Shown: piece by piece, positions 25,762-34,222 of the stretch
How positions within the stretch are numbered: the first letter of the stretch is position 1
How the letters are laid out: each line of letters opens with the position of its first letter
Notes under the pieces: model-generated
The model's database searches: none
The model's input: only the letters and a program-made list of their open reading frames with translations
Told to the model about the DNA's origin: nothing
Position numbers and translations under genes: made by a program
Source of the DNA: QHXW01 sp035297145
GTDB lineage: Bacteria; Acidobacteriota; Terriglobia; Bryobacterales; Bryobacteraceae
Reading direction: 5' to 3'
Length of the DNA: 64,000 nucleotides
Assembly (NCBI GenBank): GCA_035297145.1
Contig: DATGZN010000066.1
Location: 1 to 64,000 of the forward strand

Positions 25762-26544
25762 TCAGAATTTTTTGAGGCTCTTGAGCGCGGAGAAAGTACT
25801 TCCGCCGTTGCCGAGTGCGCTTCGGTAAATCGGATTCCCCCTGGTATCCACCGCTCCGATGTAGCGGGCGGTGTTGCGGGAATCGCCCTTCAGAATGACG
25901 GAGTATCCGCGCTCCGGATACCACAATCGGCGGATTTGAGCCGCACCGTCGGCCGTCTGCCAGTGGTCCTCGGCGGGCGGCCCGAGCAGGCGCAAAACTG
26001 CGTCATAGCCATCGTTGCCGGTGAGCTCCAAATACTTCTGATCGCCCGCGTCGTAGGCCGCGCGTGGCTTCAGCGATCCCTCGCGCAGTACGCTGACCCC
26101 AATACAGCACGTCACGCCGATCGCGCTGGCAAGTATCGTCAGGCCGACCAGTTTTCCTACGCGAGAGTCGGTCACGGATTCCGTGCGAATTCCGATCACA
26201 GGCGCGAGTGGCTCGTTGCGTGGCTGCGGCGGGCGCGGCCGCTCGCCAACCGCCATGGGCATCTCAATCACACGCCGCTGGTGCGGCCAGACCGCGCCGG
26301 CCTTGTACTCCAGTTCTTTCACCAGGCCGACGATCACTACGGGATCTTCGATCAGCGAAACTTCACCTAAAAATCGCCGCGGAATCCAGATCTCTTGCGT
26401 GGTGCGCGAGTTGACCACCAAAATCTCCGACCATGTGCCGCGCCGGAAGAACCACTCGTTGTGCTCGATGTTGAGGATGGGTGGATAGAAAGAAAAGCCC
26501 CGGTTTCCGAGGTGATTGAGCGCCGAAATCGGTGGCAAAGACAT
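25762..26544 (-). CDS. single-pass membrane protein of unknown function upstream of cstA
   Basis: 260 aa. The N-terminal about 110 residues form a soluble beta-rich domain (YPPILNIEHNEWFFRRGTWSEILVVN, IWIPRRFLGEVSLIEDPVVIVGLVKELEY). One transmembrane segment follows (LVGLTILASAIGVTCCIGVSVL), then a C-terminal domain with a repeated GNDGYDAVLRLLGPP / GNPIYRSALG pattern. The gene is 21 bp from the gene before it and 2 bp from cstA, so it is almost certainly in the cstA operon. No family was recognised. Confidence 0.65.
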   Translation of the reverse strand: MSLPPISALNHLGNRGFSFYPPILNIEHNEWFFRRGTWSEILVVNSRTTQEIWIPRRFLGEVSLIEDPVVIVGLVKELEYKAGAVWPHQRRVIEMPMAVGERPRPPQPRNEPLAPVIGIRTESVTDSRVGKLVGLTILASAIGVTCCIGVSVLREGSLKPRAAYDAGDQKYLELTGNDGYDAVLRLLGPPAEDHWQTADGAAQIRRLWYPERGYSVILKGDSRNTARYIGAVDTRGNPIYRSALGNGGSTFSALKSLKKF

Positions 26545-26565
26545 GCGCCGTTTTTTAATGATAGC

Positions 26566-26964
26566 TCAGTCGATGTTCAGGGTTTCGAGAATAGCGCGGA
26601 CGCCGGCCGGGGTCACCCGGACCACTTCGCGCATCGCGTCCGGCGTCGCGCGCTCATCGAAAGCCTGGAAAAGCGCCATTTTGGCGATGGCATAGCGTTC
26701 CGCGTTGCTCAGCGTTCTTCCCGTCTGGCTCTGCCAGTTCTCCACGGCTTCCGCGCTGACGAATACCGATGCTGGCGCCGAGGTCTTGCGGTCGGCGGAC
26801 ACATCGAAGACATATTCAGTGCCCGGATTGGGGGACGATGGGCGCTGCCCTTGGTAGAAATACTGGTAGACGTAGCCGCTCTGCGCCGAATATGTTTTTT
26901 GCCGGCGCACGGCAGGAGCGCCGGTGAGTGGCACGTCCTTCTTGTTAAACCAGCGGGACAGCAT
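26566..26964 (-). CDS. hypothetical protein, first gene of the cstA operon
   Basis: 132 aa, soluble. A Tyr/Gln-rich N-terminus (SAQSGYVYQYFYQGQRP) leads into an alpha/beta body (YVFDVSADRKTSAPASVFVSAEAVENW, NAERYAIAKMALFQAFDE). No family is recognised with confidence. It is preceded by a good sigma-70-like promoter (27026-27055) and followed 21 bp later by the membrane protein and then cstA, so it probably belongs to the same transcript. Confidence 0.6.
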   Translation of the reverse strand: MLSRWFNKKDVPLTGAPAVRRQKTYSAQSGYVYQYFYQGQRPSSPNPGTEYVFDVSADRKTSAPASVFVSAEAVENWQSQTGRTLSNAERYAIAKMALFQAFDERATPDAMREVVRVTPAGVRAILETLNID

Positions 26965-27025
26965 GATTCAGTGCCTTGCCTTAGTGTTTGTCCCCGTACA
27001 CAATTTCGGCCTCAAATTCTTAGCC

Positions 27026-27055
27026 ATTATCGTAAGCGATCGGCACTATTGACAA
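27026..27055 (-). promoter_or_regulatory. sigma-70-like promoter for the cstA operon
   Basis: On the minus strand TTGTCA (27055-27050) and GATAAT (27031-27026) are separated by 18 bp. Each hexamer matches the consensus at five of six positions. It would give a leader of about 55 nt before the ATG at 26964. Confidence 0.5.
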
Positions 27056-27370
27056 GCAGAGCCACGGGGAGCACAATCTCAATCAGGAACCAGCTCGGTA
27101 ACGGGTTCCTGGCCAAATGCGCCGCGCAATACGGCGGCAGGAGGTGACACAGATAGAACCGGGCAAGGATGAGGGCGGTCGCACCTGATTCCCGAGGACG
27201 GGCAGCAAGAAGAGTGACGAACGGTCGGATGATACGTGGTTGAGCTTGTTTCCCACGTGTAGCGCGCTCTTGCGCGGCACCGATGACCGGCAACGATGCT
27301 CTTCGAGTTCCAAGGGATCTACGATGCGGCCGCCCTTTTTCCATTTTGCCGCGGGGTTTTTCCGGATGAT

Positions 27371-27399
27371 TTGTTCTGTGCCCTACACCGTGTGATACT
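27371..27399 (+). promoter_or_regulatory. candidate promoter of mqnD
   Basis: TTGTTC (27371-27376) and GATACT (27394-27399) are spaced 17 bp, with TG one base before the -10 (extended -10 type). It lies 22 bp upstream of the ATG at 27422. The matches are moderate only. Confidence 0.3.
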
Positions 27400-27421
27400 G
27401 GTGTGAGTTTTCCGCTCCTCC

Positions 27422-28264
27422 ATGCCCGCAACACCAAGGGAAATCGTCACTGCGCACAGTCCGGATTCGGACGATGCCTTCATGTTTTACGCGCTGGCCA
27501 CCAAGAAGGTCCGATCCTCCCTGGTGACGTTGCGGCACGTGCTGGAGGACATTGAGTCGCTGAATCGGAAAGCGCTCGAAGGCCAGTACGATCTCACGGC
27601 GATCTCTTATCATGCCTATCCGCATGTGGCGGATAAATACGTCTTGATGGCGAGCGGTTCAAGTATTGGCGATGGCTACGGGCCGATGTTGGTGGGGATG
27701 CGGCCCATGGAGCCCGAAGAGGTCCGTGGCAAGCGTGTTGCCGTGCCCGGGAAGCTGACTAGCGCCTATCTTGCGCTTAAGATCTACGAGCCGGATTTTG
27801 AAGCCGTGGTGACGCCGTTCGACAAAATACTGGACGCGGTGAGCGACCGCTCAGTCGATCTCGGGCTGATTATTCACGAGGCTCAGTTGACGTATCACAA
27901 GACAGGACTGCATCGCATCCTGGATCTGGGCCGGTGGTGGAAAGCCAAATTTGATCTGCCTCTGCCCTTGGGCGCTAACGCTCTTCTACGCTCGTTGCCC
28001 GGCGAAATCCAAAGCGAGTGCTGCCGTCTGATGCGCGAGAGCATCCAGTACGCTCTGGATCACCGCGAAGAAGCGCTCAGCTATGCTCTGCAATTCGCAC
28101 GCGACATGGACACGCGTCTCGCCGACAAATTTGTGGGAATGTACGTCAATCACTACACGGTGGATTGCGGCGACATCGTGCCGAAGGCGGCGCAGAAGTT
28201 CCTGGATCTGGGTTACGAGGCTGGGTTGATTCCACGGCGCGTAGAAGTGGAGTTTGTCAGATAG
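27422..28264 (+). CDS. mqnD: 1,4-dihydroxy-6-naphthoate synthase (futalosine menaquinone pathway)
   Basis: 280 aa, periplasmic-binding-protein fold. It converts cyclic de-hypoxanthine futalosine to 1,4-dihydroxy-6-naphthoate. Family features are visible: HSPDSDDAFMFYALATKK at the N-terminus, DIESLNRKALEGQYDLTAIS, the GYGPMLV stretch and GKRVAVPGKLTSAYLALKI. These fit MqnD better than MqnA. It indicates respiratory quinone synthesis by the futalosine route; mqnA, mqnB, mqnC and mqnE are not in the window. Confidence 0.85.
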   Translation: MPATPREIVTAHSPDSDDAFMFYALATKKVRSSLVTLRHVLEDIESLNRKALEGQYDLTAISYHAYPHVADKYVLMASGSSIGDGYGPMLVGMRPMEPEEVRGKRVAVPGKLTSAYLALKIYEPDFEAVVTPFDKILDAVSDRSVDLGLIIHEAQLTYHKTGLHRILDLGRWWKAKFDLPLPLGANALLRSLPGEIQSECCRLMRESIQYALDHREEALSYALQFARDMDTRLADKFVGMYVNHYTVDCGDIVPKAAQKFLDLGYEAGLIPRRVEVEFVR

Positions 28265-28290
28265 GCTCAGCCTTAACGCTCCAAGCGATG

Positions 28291-28310
28291 GACAGGCAGG
28301 AATGCCTGTC
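28291..28310. repeat. short perfect palindrome, REP-like
   Basis: GACAGGCA-GGAA-TGCCTGTC forms an 8-bp perfect stem with a 4-nt loop, followed by CTAC. It lies between mqnD and the HEAT-repeat gene, only 14 bp before the ATG. This GACAGGC...GCCTGTC type of hairpin is common as a dispersed repeat in soil-bacterial genomes (general knowledge, not searched). It may also attenuate transcription from mqnD. Confidence 0.55.
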
Positions 28311-28323
28311 CTACAGTAAAAAC

Positions 28324-29604
28324 ATGCACCACAATCGAGCAGTTCTCCTGGCAGGCGTAAGTGTGTTCGCAGTCTTCTCCGCTGCCGGGCAAGAGACGCT
28401 GCGCCCGAAAGATGTCCGCAACATGGCTAAGCAGGGTTCAAGCGCCCTGCCGCAGTTGCAAGGGTTGCTGGGCAATCCCGATGTGGATATCCGTGTGGAA
28501 GCCGTTAAGGCCATCACGGAAATCGGCACGCAAGGCAGCCTGACTCCGCTCATTCAGGTAATCGCGGATAAAGACCCCGAGGTGCAGATTCGCGCCACCG
28601 ACGGCCTGGTGAATTTCTACCTGCCGGGCTACGTGCAGCACGGGCTAGGCGCTTCTATCAAGCGCTTCGGCACTGGTATCAAAGGAAAATTCACCGATAC
28701 CAATGACCAGGTGATCGATCCGTTCGTCATTCCGCGGCAGGATGTGATTCAGGCGCTCGGCACTCTGGTACGCGGATCCGGCAGCGTGGAAGCGCGTGCC
28801 AACGCAGCCCGTGCGCTTGGCATTCTGCGCGCTAAGGCAGCGGTTCCGGATCTGTTGGCGGCGCTGCGCTCCAAGGATACCGAGGTGATTTACGAATCGC
28901 TCATCGCGCTGCAGAAGATTCGCGACGAATCGGCGGCTTCGGGAGTTGCGTTCCTGCTGCGCGACTTGGACGAAAAGGTGCAGCTTGCCGCCATCGAGAC
29001 CGTGGGCTTGCTGCAAAACAAATCGTCGGTGCCGCAGTTGCTTGATGTGCTCGAGCACTCCCGCAGCATCAAGGTGAAGCGAGCGGCATTGACCTCGCTG
29101 GCGATGCTTCCTGACGAGCAAAGCCGCGGTGTATTCGGGAAATATCTGCACGATAAGGATGACGGCCTGCGCGCGGCCGCGGCTGAAGGGTTTGGGAGGC
29201 TCAGGAATCCGAGCGACTTGCCCATGATCGATGCGGCCTTCAAAGACGAGAGTAAAATGGCGCCGCGCCTAGCACTTGCCTTCGCGGAAGTGCTGCTGGG
29301 TAAGACGGACATCTCGGAGTTCAGCCCGTATCAGCTATTGATCAACACGGTCAATTCGGTTGGATACCGCGGCGTGGCGTATGCGTACCTGGTGGAGCTG
29401 TCGCGCAATCCGGCGTTGCGGCCGCCGCTTTACCAAGCCGCCGCAACCGGCACCAAGGACGAAAAAATCTACCTTGCGAGAGTTCTCGCAGCGAGTGGTG
29501 GAAAGGACGCCGTGCCCTGCCTGGAAAAGCTGAGCCACGACGGAGATGACCAGGTAGCGGAAGAGGGATTGCGGGCCCTGCGTACGGTGAAGGCCCGCCT
29601 CTAA
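28324..29604 (+). CDS. secreted HEAT-repeat protein
   Basis: 426 aa. A signal peptide (RAVLLAGVSVFAVFSAAGQ) is followed by tandem HEAT/PBS-lyase-like repeats with the characteristic D-x-x-V-R/x-x-A pattern: NPDVDIRVEAVKAITEIG, DKDPEVQIRATDGLV, VEARANAARALGILRAKAAV, EKVQLAAIETVGLL and DDGLRAAAAEGFGRLRNPS. The repeats probably form a curved scaffold for protein binding in the periplasm. The ATG at 28324 was chosen because it starts the signal peptide. The partner is unknown. Confidence 0.83.
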   Translation: MHHNRAVLLAGVSVFAVFSAAGQETLRPKDVRNMAKQGSSALPQLQGLLGNPDVDIRVEAVKAITEIGTQGSLTPLIQVIADKDPEVQIRATDGLVNFYLPGYVQHGLGASIKRFGTGIKGKFTDTNDQVIDPFVIPRQDVIQALGTLVRGSGSVEARANAARALGILRAKAAVPDLLAALRSKDTEVIYESLIALQKIRDESAASGVAFLLRDLDEKVQLAAIETVGLLQNKSSVPQLLDVLEHSRSIKVKRAALTSLAMLPDEQSRGVFGKYLHDKDDGLRAAAAEGFGRLRNPSDLPMIDAAFKDESKMAPRLALAFAEVLLGKTDISEFSPYQLLINTVNSVGYRGVAYAYLVELSRNPALRPPLYQAAATGTKDEKIYLARVLAASGGKDAVPCLEKLSHDGDDQVAEEGLRALRTVKARL

Positions 29605-29611
29605 ACAAAAA

Positions 29612-29821
29612 CTACTTGGCTTTCTTCTGCTTCTGCTGGCCGACGCGGACCTTGAAATGCGCCTGCTTGGCTTCCTGAAAGGCCTTGTGATCGTGGCGCG
29701 CCACGGCGTCGGTTAGATACTTGTTCACATCTGCCTCGCGCGGGAGCACAGCCATGATGGTGAAGCTCTCATTGCAGGTCGGGCAGAAGGGCCGGAACCG
29801 CTTCACATTGGGAATCGACAT
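29612..29821 (-). CDS. small protein with a single CxxC motif
   Basis: 69 aa, start ATG at 29821. The N-terminal half has FRPFCPTCNESF, a single CxxC knuckle that could bind zinc on dimerisation, and the C-terminus is strongly basic (FKVRVGQQKQKKAK). No family was recognised. It ends 7 bp from the convergent HEAT gene and lies 7 bp downstream of the next minus-strand gene. Confidence 0.55.
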   Translation of the reverse strand: MSIPNVKRFRPFCPTCNESFTIMAVLPREADVNKYLTDAVARHDHKAFQEAKQAHFKVRVGQQKQKKAK

Positions 29822-29828
29822 AACCTTT

Positions 29829-30773
29829 CTATTTTAGCAAAACGGCTGCGGCCTTCTCAGTGGGAGTGGGCGGTTCGTACCAGGAAAGGTGCACCGGGCT
29901 TCTGGCGTCCTCGAACTCTAGAGTGTTTTCGTCGGCGCCGATTAGGTATCCAGGCGGAGAATCGTCAATGAGACGCCAGGTGGAGGAATCGCGGTCCAGA
30001 ACGTAGAGCTTGCTTTCCTTCGGATAGCGGCATTGGATATAGACGCGTGCGTCGCTGGTCAGGGCGATTGACATGCTCCCATCAAACTCATCCAAGCGCT
30101 TGCGGTTCAGCAGTTTTCCATTCAGGTCGAGCTCCACCCACTCGGTTTTTGGGGGGCCGTCTACGCGGGGAACGAGCCAAATACCAACCCGGTCTTTCGA
30201 CATAAGAATAGCGTGCTGTTGCCAGCCCGACGAGGCGGGGGGTATTTCACCGGGAAACAGGGACCGGGGAAGATATGCACCCGACTGCTGACCGTTCCGG
30301 GAATACTTTCGGACGGTCATGTAGTCCTGTTCATGCTCGTGGTAGCTTCTCGAGTCAACCTGGATCCCAAAGGTCCATAGGGAATGATCCTCGGCGAATA
30401 CAAGCTGAAAAGCAAGGTAGCGCCCGGTGTCAATGGTTTTGGTCACCTGGCCGTGTACATCCCGGAAATCAATACCCCTGGTGTTCTTATTCCTGTCCAC
30501 CCAGGACACAGCGACTGTACCGTCCGTATCGAAAGCGATATTCCTGACCTCGCCCTCGTGTACGAAGACCAGATCCAGGTTGCCCTCTGGTCCGTAAACA
30601 TTAACTACGCGGTCGTCCGCATCACGGCCGATCCAGTAAACATAACCCTTATAAACGGCCGGAGTCATTTTTTTAGGCTCACAGGATGCCTGCGAGGTTT
30701 CCTCGCGCAGGCGATGGTTTCCAGCCAGGCAGCACAGGCTGAAAACGCAGAGGATTCCAATCGATCGGAACAT
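29829..30773 (-). CDS. secreted beta-propeller-like protein of unknown function
   Basis: 314 aa. A short export signal (MFRSIGILCVFSLCCLAG) contains Cys residues and a possible lipobox. The mature part has repeated strand-turn-strand units with Trp/Asp spacing typical of propellers (YVYWIGRDADDRVVNVYGPEG, VSWVDRNKNTRGIDF, LWTFGIQVDS, YVLDRDSSTWRLIDD). No named family is claimed. It is probably in one transcript with the 69-aa gene. Confidence 0.6.
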   Translation of the reverse strand: MFRSIGILCVFSLCCLAGNHRLREETSQASCEPKKMTPAVYKGYVYWIGRDADDRVVNVYGPEGNLDLVFVHEGEVRNIAFDTDGTVAVSWVDRNKNTRGIDFRDVHGQVTKTIDTGRYLAFQLVFAEDHSLWTFGIQVDSRSYHEHEQDYMTVRKYSRNGQQSGAYLPRSLFPGEIPPASSGWQQHAILMSKDRVGIWLVPRVDGPPKTEWVELDLNGKLLNRKRLDEFDGSMSIALTSDARVYIQCRYPKESKLYVLDRDSSTWRLIDDSPPGYLIGADENTLEFEDARSPVHLSWYEPPTPTEKAAAVLLK

Positions 30774-30827
30774 TTGCCCCCCTTTGACTAGCTTGACGGC
30801 CGTCCACGCGAGTGCGTGGATACTCTT

Positions 30828-32183
30828 TTATGCCACCTGCGGAAGCAGAATAATCAGCTCCAGTTGCGGGTTGGGGAAGTCGCCGGGAACATATGCCGCC
30901 AGATTGCGCGCGCGCGTGATCGCCTCCCATGCCAGGCCCGTCTGGTTCATGCTGAAGTACTGAAAGTTCAGCTTCATGGGAATTGAGCTGGGCGGCGTGG
31001 CGACGTGCATCAGGGGCACTCCCGGCAGCGCCTGGCGCACCAGATGTTCGATGTGATTCGCCGAGCATACCTTGATGAGGTGCGGAGTCTTGTTGATCAG
31101 ATCCGCCTGGTTCATCTCGGCATTCACGGCCAGGTACATTTTTGTGTTGACCAGGTACTTATCTTGCTCAATGGGCGTCGCGTAGATGGCCGGTTGCACC
31201 AGCTTCAAGGGCAGAGACACGAAGTTGCTGGGCACCACGGTCTCGAGCAGCAAACGCAGCTTCTCATCCAGATCTGTAAAGCATGGGCCGAGATCGTCGT
31301 GATCGTAAAGAGGCAGATCGCGCGGATGAATCTTGAGTGAGAACGTGGTCAAGGCGCCAGCGAGCGACAGCATAGCGGCGTACAGTTCTTCCGGATGCCC
31401 GCCTCGCGTTTCAAACAGGTGCCGCAGCATGGGGAAATAGTTGTTGATGGTGTAGAGGAGCCAGAAATTGGCGATGTCGGCGGTGGTGAAGTCCGCCAGG
31501 CTCTGGTTTTTCTGGCGGCGAGTTCCCGACAGCATACTGCTGCGCGCGGAAAGAATTTCGACCAGACGCCGCGCTATGGAGGCCAGATAGTCGTTGGCGG
31601 TGTAATCGAGCAACGGCGGAACAAAGCGCGGGTTCATTTGAAAAGTGCCCGCGGGTGTTTTCCTTACACTAGCCACGCGCAGGGCCGAACAGCCCTCGCG
31701 GCTCTCACCTTCCACCAGCAGGCGGAAATTCTTGCGTGCCACCTGCACCGGCCGCTCCGACATGCCGGTGTTCTCATCCTTAAAGGTCTCGACTTCCGCG
31801 CGATAGCGCGTGTCAGCGTCGCGCATGGGCGGCGAGATATTGAGGCCGCGCTCGCGATACTGCGGAATCGAGAGATACACCGCAATTTCTTCCTGGTCGG
31901 GACCGAAGAGGTCGGCAATGGGTTTTGGGCCGGGCGCCGGATCCGAGTTGGGGATGTCGAACAGCAGGCCGTCGGGAAGAATGCCGGATGCGCTGGTTAT
32001 GGCGAACGTTCCGGCAGGCAGCAATTCCTGGTTGACTTGAAGCTGTCGAAAACCCCACGGCCGGAAGGAGAGCGCGTCGAGCCGGAACTGTAGCGTGTTT
32101 TCGAGGAAGCGGTCCTGAATCTGGAGATGCTGCGGAGTCAAGAATGTGCCCTTGGCCCAGATGACCGGCTCCAGTCGTTTCAT
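30828..32183 (-). CDS. tssK: type VI secretion system baseplate subunit TssK
   Basis: 451 aa, the usual TssK (ImpJ/VasE) length. The opening MKRLEPVIWAKGTFLTPQHL is diagnostic: TssK proteins start with a V-x-W-x-x-G-x-x-L-x-P-Q-H-x-Q pattern. The C-terminal shoulder YFSMNQTGLAWEAI and GDFPNPQLELIILLP also match. TssK links the baseplate wedge to the TssL/TssM membrane complex. The start at 32183 was chosen for this motif. No other tss gene is in the window, so it is an orphan here. Confidence 0.88.
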   Translation of the reverse strand: MKRLEPVIWAKGTFLTPQHLQIQDRFLENTLQFRLDALSFRPWGFRQLQVNQELLPAGTFAITSASGILPDGLLFDIPNSDPAPGPKPIADLFGPDQEEIAVYLSIPQYRERGLNISPPMRDADTRYRAEVETFKDENTGMSERPVQVARKNFRLLVEGESREGCSALRVASVRKTPAGTFQMNPRFVPPLLDYTANDYLASIARRLVEILSARSSMLSGTRRQKNQSLADFTTADIANFWLLYTINNYFPMLRHLFETRGGHPEELYAAMLSLAGALTTFSLKIHPRDLPLYDHDDLGPCFTDLDEKLRLLLETVVPSNFVSLPLKLVQPAIYATPIEQDKYLVNTKMYLAVNAEMNQADLINKTPHLIKVCSANHIEHLVRQALPGVPLMHVATPPSSIPMKLNFQYFSMNQTGLAWEAITRARNLAAYVPGDFPNPQLELIILLPQVA

Positions 32184-32238
32184 GCACTTTAGTTTACAGG
32201 ATGGCGGAGTACAATAAATCACCCATAGGAGGCGCCTG

Positions 32239-33495
32239 ATGATCAACACGCGACGCGACTTTTTCCGCCTGGCCGCCGTGCCGGTAGCCTGGCGCGCATT
32301 CGAATCCGGACTCGAAGCCGCCGCTGCCTCAAGGCTGCCGGACTCCGGGAATGAAAGCTACTGGGAGATGGTGAAGCGCCAGTATCCGCTCGAAGAAGGG
32401 CTGCTGTATCTCAACGCGGCCAATGTTTGCCCGGCGTCGCGGCTGGTGATGGACAGGCACCTGGAATACTTGCGCGATTTCCATGCGAATCCCTCTTTCC
32501 AGAATCGCGATAAGTATGTGGCTCTCCGGGAAGCATTGCGCGAGAAGCTGGCCCGGATGCTGCGCGTTTCCGCGGATGAAATCGCTATCACGCGGAACAC
32601 CAGCGAGGGCAGCAACATCATCGTGAAGGGAGTCGATCTGAAGCCGGGCGACGAGGTGCTCATCACGGATCACAATCACCCCTCGAACAACGATTCCTGG
32701 CGGGTGCGCGCCCAGCGGGATGGCTTCGTGGTGAAGTCCCTGCCGGTCGCGATTCCGGCGACGAGCGCGGAAAGGCTGCTGGCCGATTTCGAGCGCGCCA
32801 TCACGCCGCGCACACGAGTCATCGCGATCACGCACATCACGAGCACCACGGGCATTCAATATCCGGCTCGCGAAATCGCGGCGCTGGCCCGCCGGCGGAA
32901 CATTTACGTGCACCTCGATGGCGCGCAGAGCTTTGGAGCGCTGGATGTGAATCTAGGAGAAATTGGCTGTGATTCCTATTCCGCCAGCGCGCACAAGTGG
33001 CTCATGGGGCCGCTCGAAGCCGGTATTCTCTGGGTGCGGAACGAACGCATTCCGGAAATCTGGCCGTCCATCGTAACGGCGGGTTGGACCGACCATCTGA
33101 AGGGCGCGCGTAAACTCGAGGTATTCGGCCAACGCGACGACCCGCGCGTGGTGGCGCTCGAAGCGGCGGTGGATTTCATCAACGTGATCGGCATGCCCGC
33201 GGTCGAAGCCCGTTTACAGGCGCTGGCCACAAGAGCCAAGGTCCAGCTAAGCGAGATCCCTAGCGTCGAGCTAAAGACTAACCTCGAACCGCGGCTTTCC
33301 GGCGGCGTGGTGAAATTCCGCTTGAAGAACCTGCCCACCAAGCAGGCGTACGATACGCTTTGGGAACGGCACCGGATGGCGATCGCCATGACGCCGTCTG
33401 GCGATGCCGAGGGTTTGCGTTTTTCGCCGCATATCTACAACTCGCTGGAGGAAGTGGATCGGGCTGTGGCGGCGGTGAAGCAAATCGCCGGCTGA
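32239..33495 (+). CDS. Tat-exported class V aminotransferase (isopenicillin N epimerase/cysteine desulfurase-like)
   Basis: 418 aa, PLP-dependent. The N-terminus TRRDFFRLAAVPVAW is a twin-arginine signal, so the folded holoenzyme is probably sent to the periplasm, which is unusual for this family. PLP residues are visible: D227 (VHLDGAQ) and the Schiff-base K253 (SASAHKW). The substrate is unknown; the family includes isopenicillin N epimerase-like proteins and cysteine desulfurases. It diverges from tssK with a 55-bp gap. Confidence 0.85.
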   Translation: MINTRRDFFRLAAVPVAWRAFESGLEAAAASRLPDSGNESYWEMVKRQYPLEEGLLYLNAANVCPASRLVMDRHLEYLRDFHANPSFQNRDKYVALREALREKLARMLRVSADEIAITRNTSEGSNIIVKGVDLKPGDEVLITDHNHPSNNDSWRVRAQRDGFVVKSLPVAIPATSAERLLADFERAITPRTRVIAITHITSTTGIQYPAREIAALARRRNIYVHLDGAQSFGALDVNLGEIGCDSYSASAHKWLMGPLEAGILWVRNERIPEIWPSIVTAGWTDHLKGARKLEVFGQRDDPRVVALEAAVDFINVIGMPAVEARLQALATRAKVQLSEIPSVELKTNLEPRLSGGVVKFRLKNLPTKQAYDTLWERHRMAIAMTPSGDAEGLRFSPHIYNSLEEVDRAVAAVKQIAG

Positions 33496-33535
33496 ATTGT
33501 GAACCTTGGATAACAGGCGTTTGTCTACTGTAAAA

Positions 33536-33554
33536 TAGCCGCGACGCGCGGCTA
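33536..33554. repeat. perfect stem-loop in the thioredoxin leader
   Basis: TAGCCGCG (33536-33543) and CGCGGCTA (33547-33554) form an 8-bp perfect stem with a 3-nt loop, 12 bp before the ATG at 33567. There is no T-run after it on the plus strand. On the minus strand it is followed by TTTTA. It could be a leader structure or a minus-strand terminator. Confidence 0.4.
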
Positions 33555-33566
33555 CACTCGAATCGT

Positions 33567-34157
33567 ATGCGCCGATTCGCGGTGTGTTACCTCACCTGTT
33601 TCGTTTGGCTGCTCGGCGCCACACCATGGAAACTCGTGCTCAAAGATGGCACCACGGTGGAATGCGATGGCGCGCCCGTCGTGATCAACGATGTCTACAT
33701 GTTCCGAAGTGCAGACGGTGGTGACGGCAGCCTGCCTGCCGATCAGGTGGACCGGGAGCAGACCAATACTGCCAACAAAGTCGCTCCGCCACCTCGCCTG
33801 TGGCGGCTCATTGGCCAATCAGTACACCAGCCGTCCGGAGACATCTTAGCGGTGAACGACGCGAATTTTGATTCGGAGGTTCTGGAGTCCAAGGCTCCTG
33901 TGATGGTGGAGTTTTGGGCGAGTTGGTGCGGGTACTGCCGGAAAATGGAGCCCACGCTGCAATCCGTAGCGGGTGACTACGCCGACCGCGTGAAGGTTTA
34001 CAGACTCGATATCGACAAAAATCCAGCCACAGCACAGCGCTACGGCGTCCACGCTCTTCCCACTCTGATGCTCTTCAATCGCGGCCAAATGGCCGGAACC
34101 CTTCGCGGAGCGGCCGACAAATCTACGGTTACGCGGATGCTAGCGGGCCCTCTTTAG
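33567..34157 (+). CDS. exported thioredoxin-fold protein
   Basis: 196 aa. A signal-like N-terminus (RFAVCYLTCFVWLLGATPW) is followed by an 80-residue beta-rich extension (KLVLKDGTTVECDGAPVVIND...), then a full thioredoxin domain. The active site is W120-C121-G-Y-C124, with the cis-Pro loop ALPTLMLF. The export signal suggests a periplasmic disulphide oxidoreductase. The extension before the thioredoxin domain is not a family known to me. Confidence 0.88.
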   Translation: MRRFAVCYLTCFVWLLGATPWKLVLKDGTTVECDGAPVVINDVYMFRSADGGDGSLPADQVDREQTNTANKVAPPPRLWRLIGQSVHQPSGDILAVNDANFDSEVLESKAPVMVEFWASWCGYCRKMEPTLQSVAGDYADRVKVYRLDIDKNPATAQRYGVHALPTLMLFNRGQMAGTLRGAADKSTVTRMLAGPL

Positions 34158-34222
34158 ATATATTGTTTGGCGGCGCGAGGATCAGCTAAGATCCTGTATA
34201 GAAGGCTTTTCGGAGATCCAAA

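Larger units (their letters stand above)
26965..27421. other. 457-bp intergenic region, no confident gene
   Basis: It holds two divergent promoter candidates (listed separately). Two overlapping minus-strand frames (27027-27437 and 27083-27313) are open but Arg/Ser/Pro-rich and in conflict with each other. The longer one runs into the mqnD start, and neither shows a family motif or ribosome site. They may be relics or chance. Confidence 0.4.

Noticed and set aside
27027..27437. Two overlapping minus-strand frames upstream of mqnD
   Set aside because: They conflict with each other, overlap the mqnD start, are Arg/Ser/Pro-rich and lack a ribosome site or motif. Kept only as a note on the gap.
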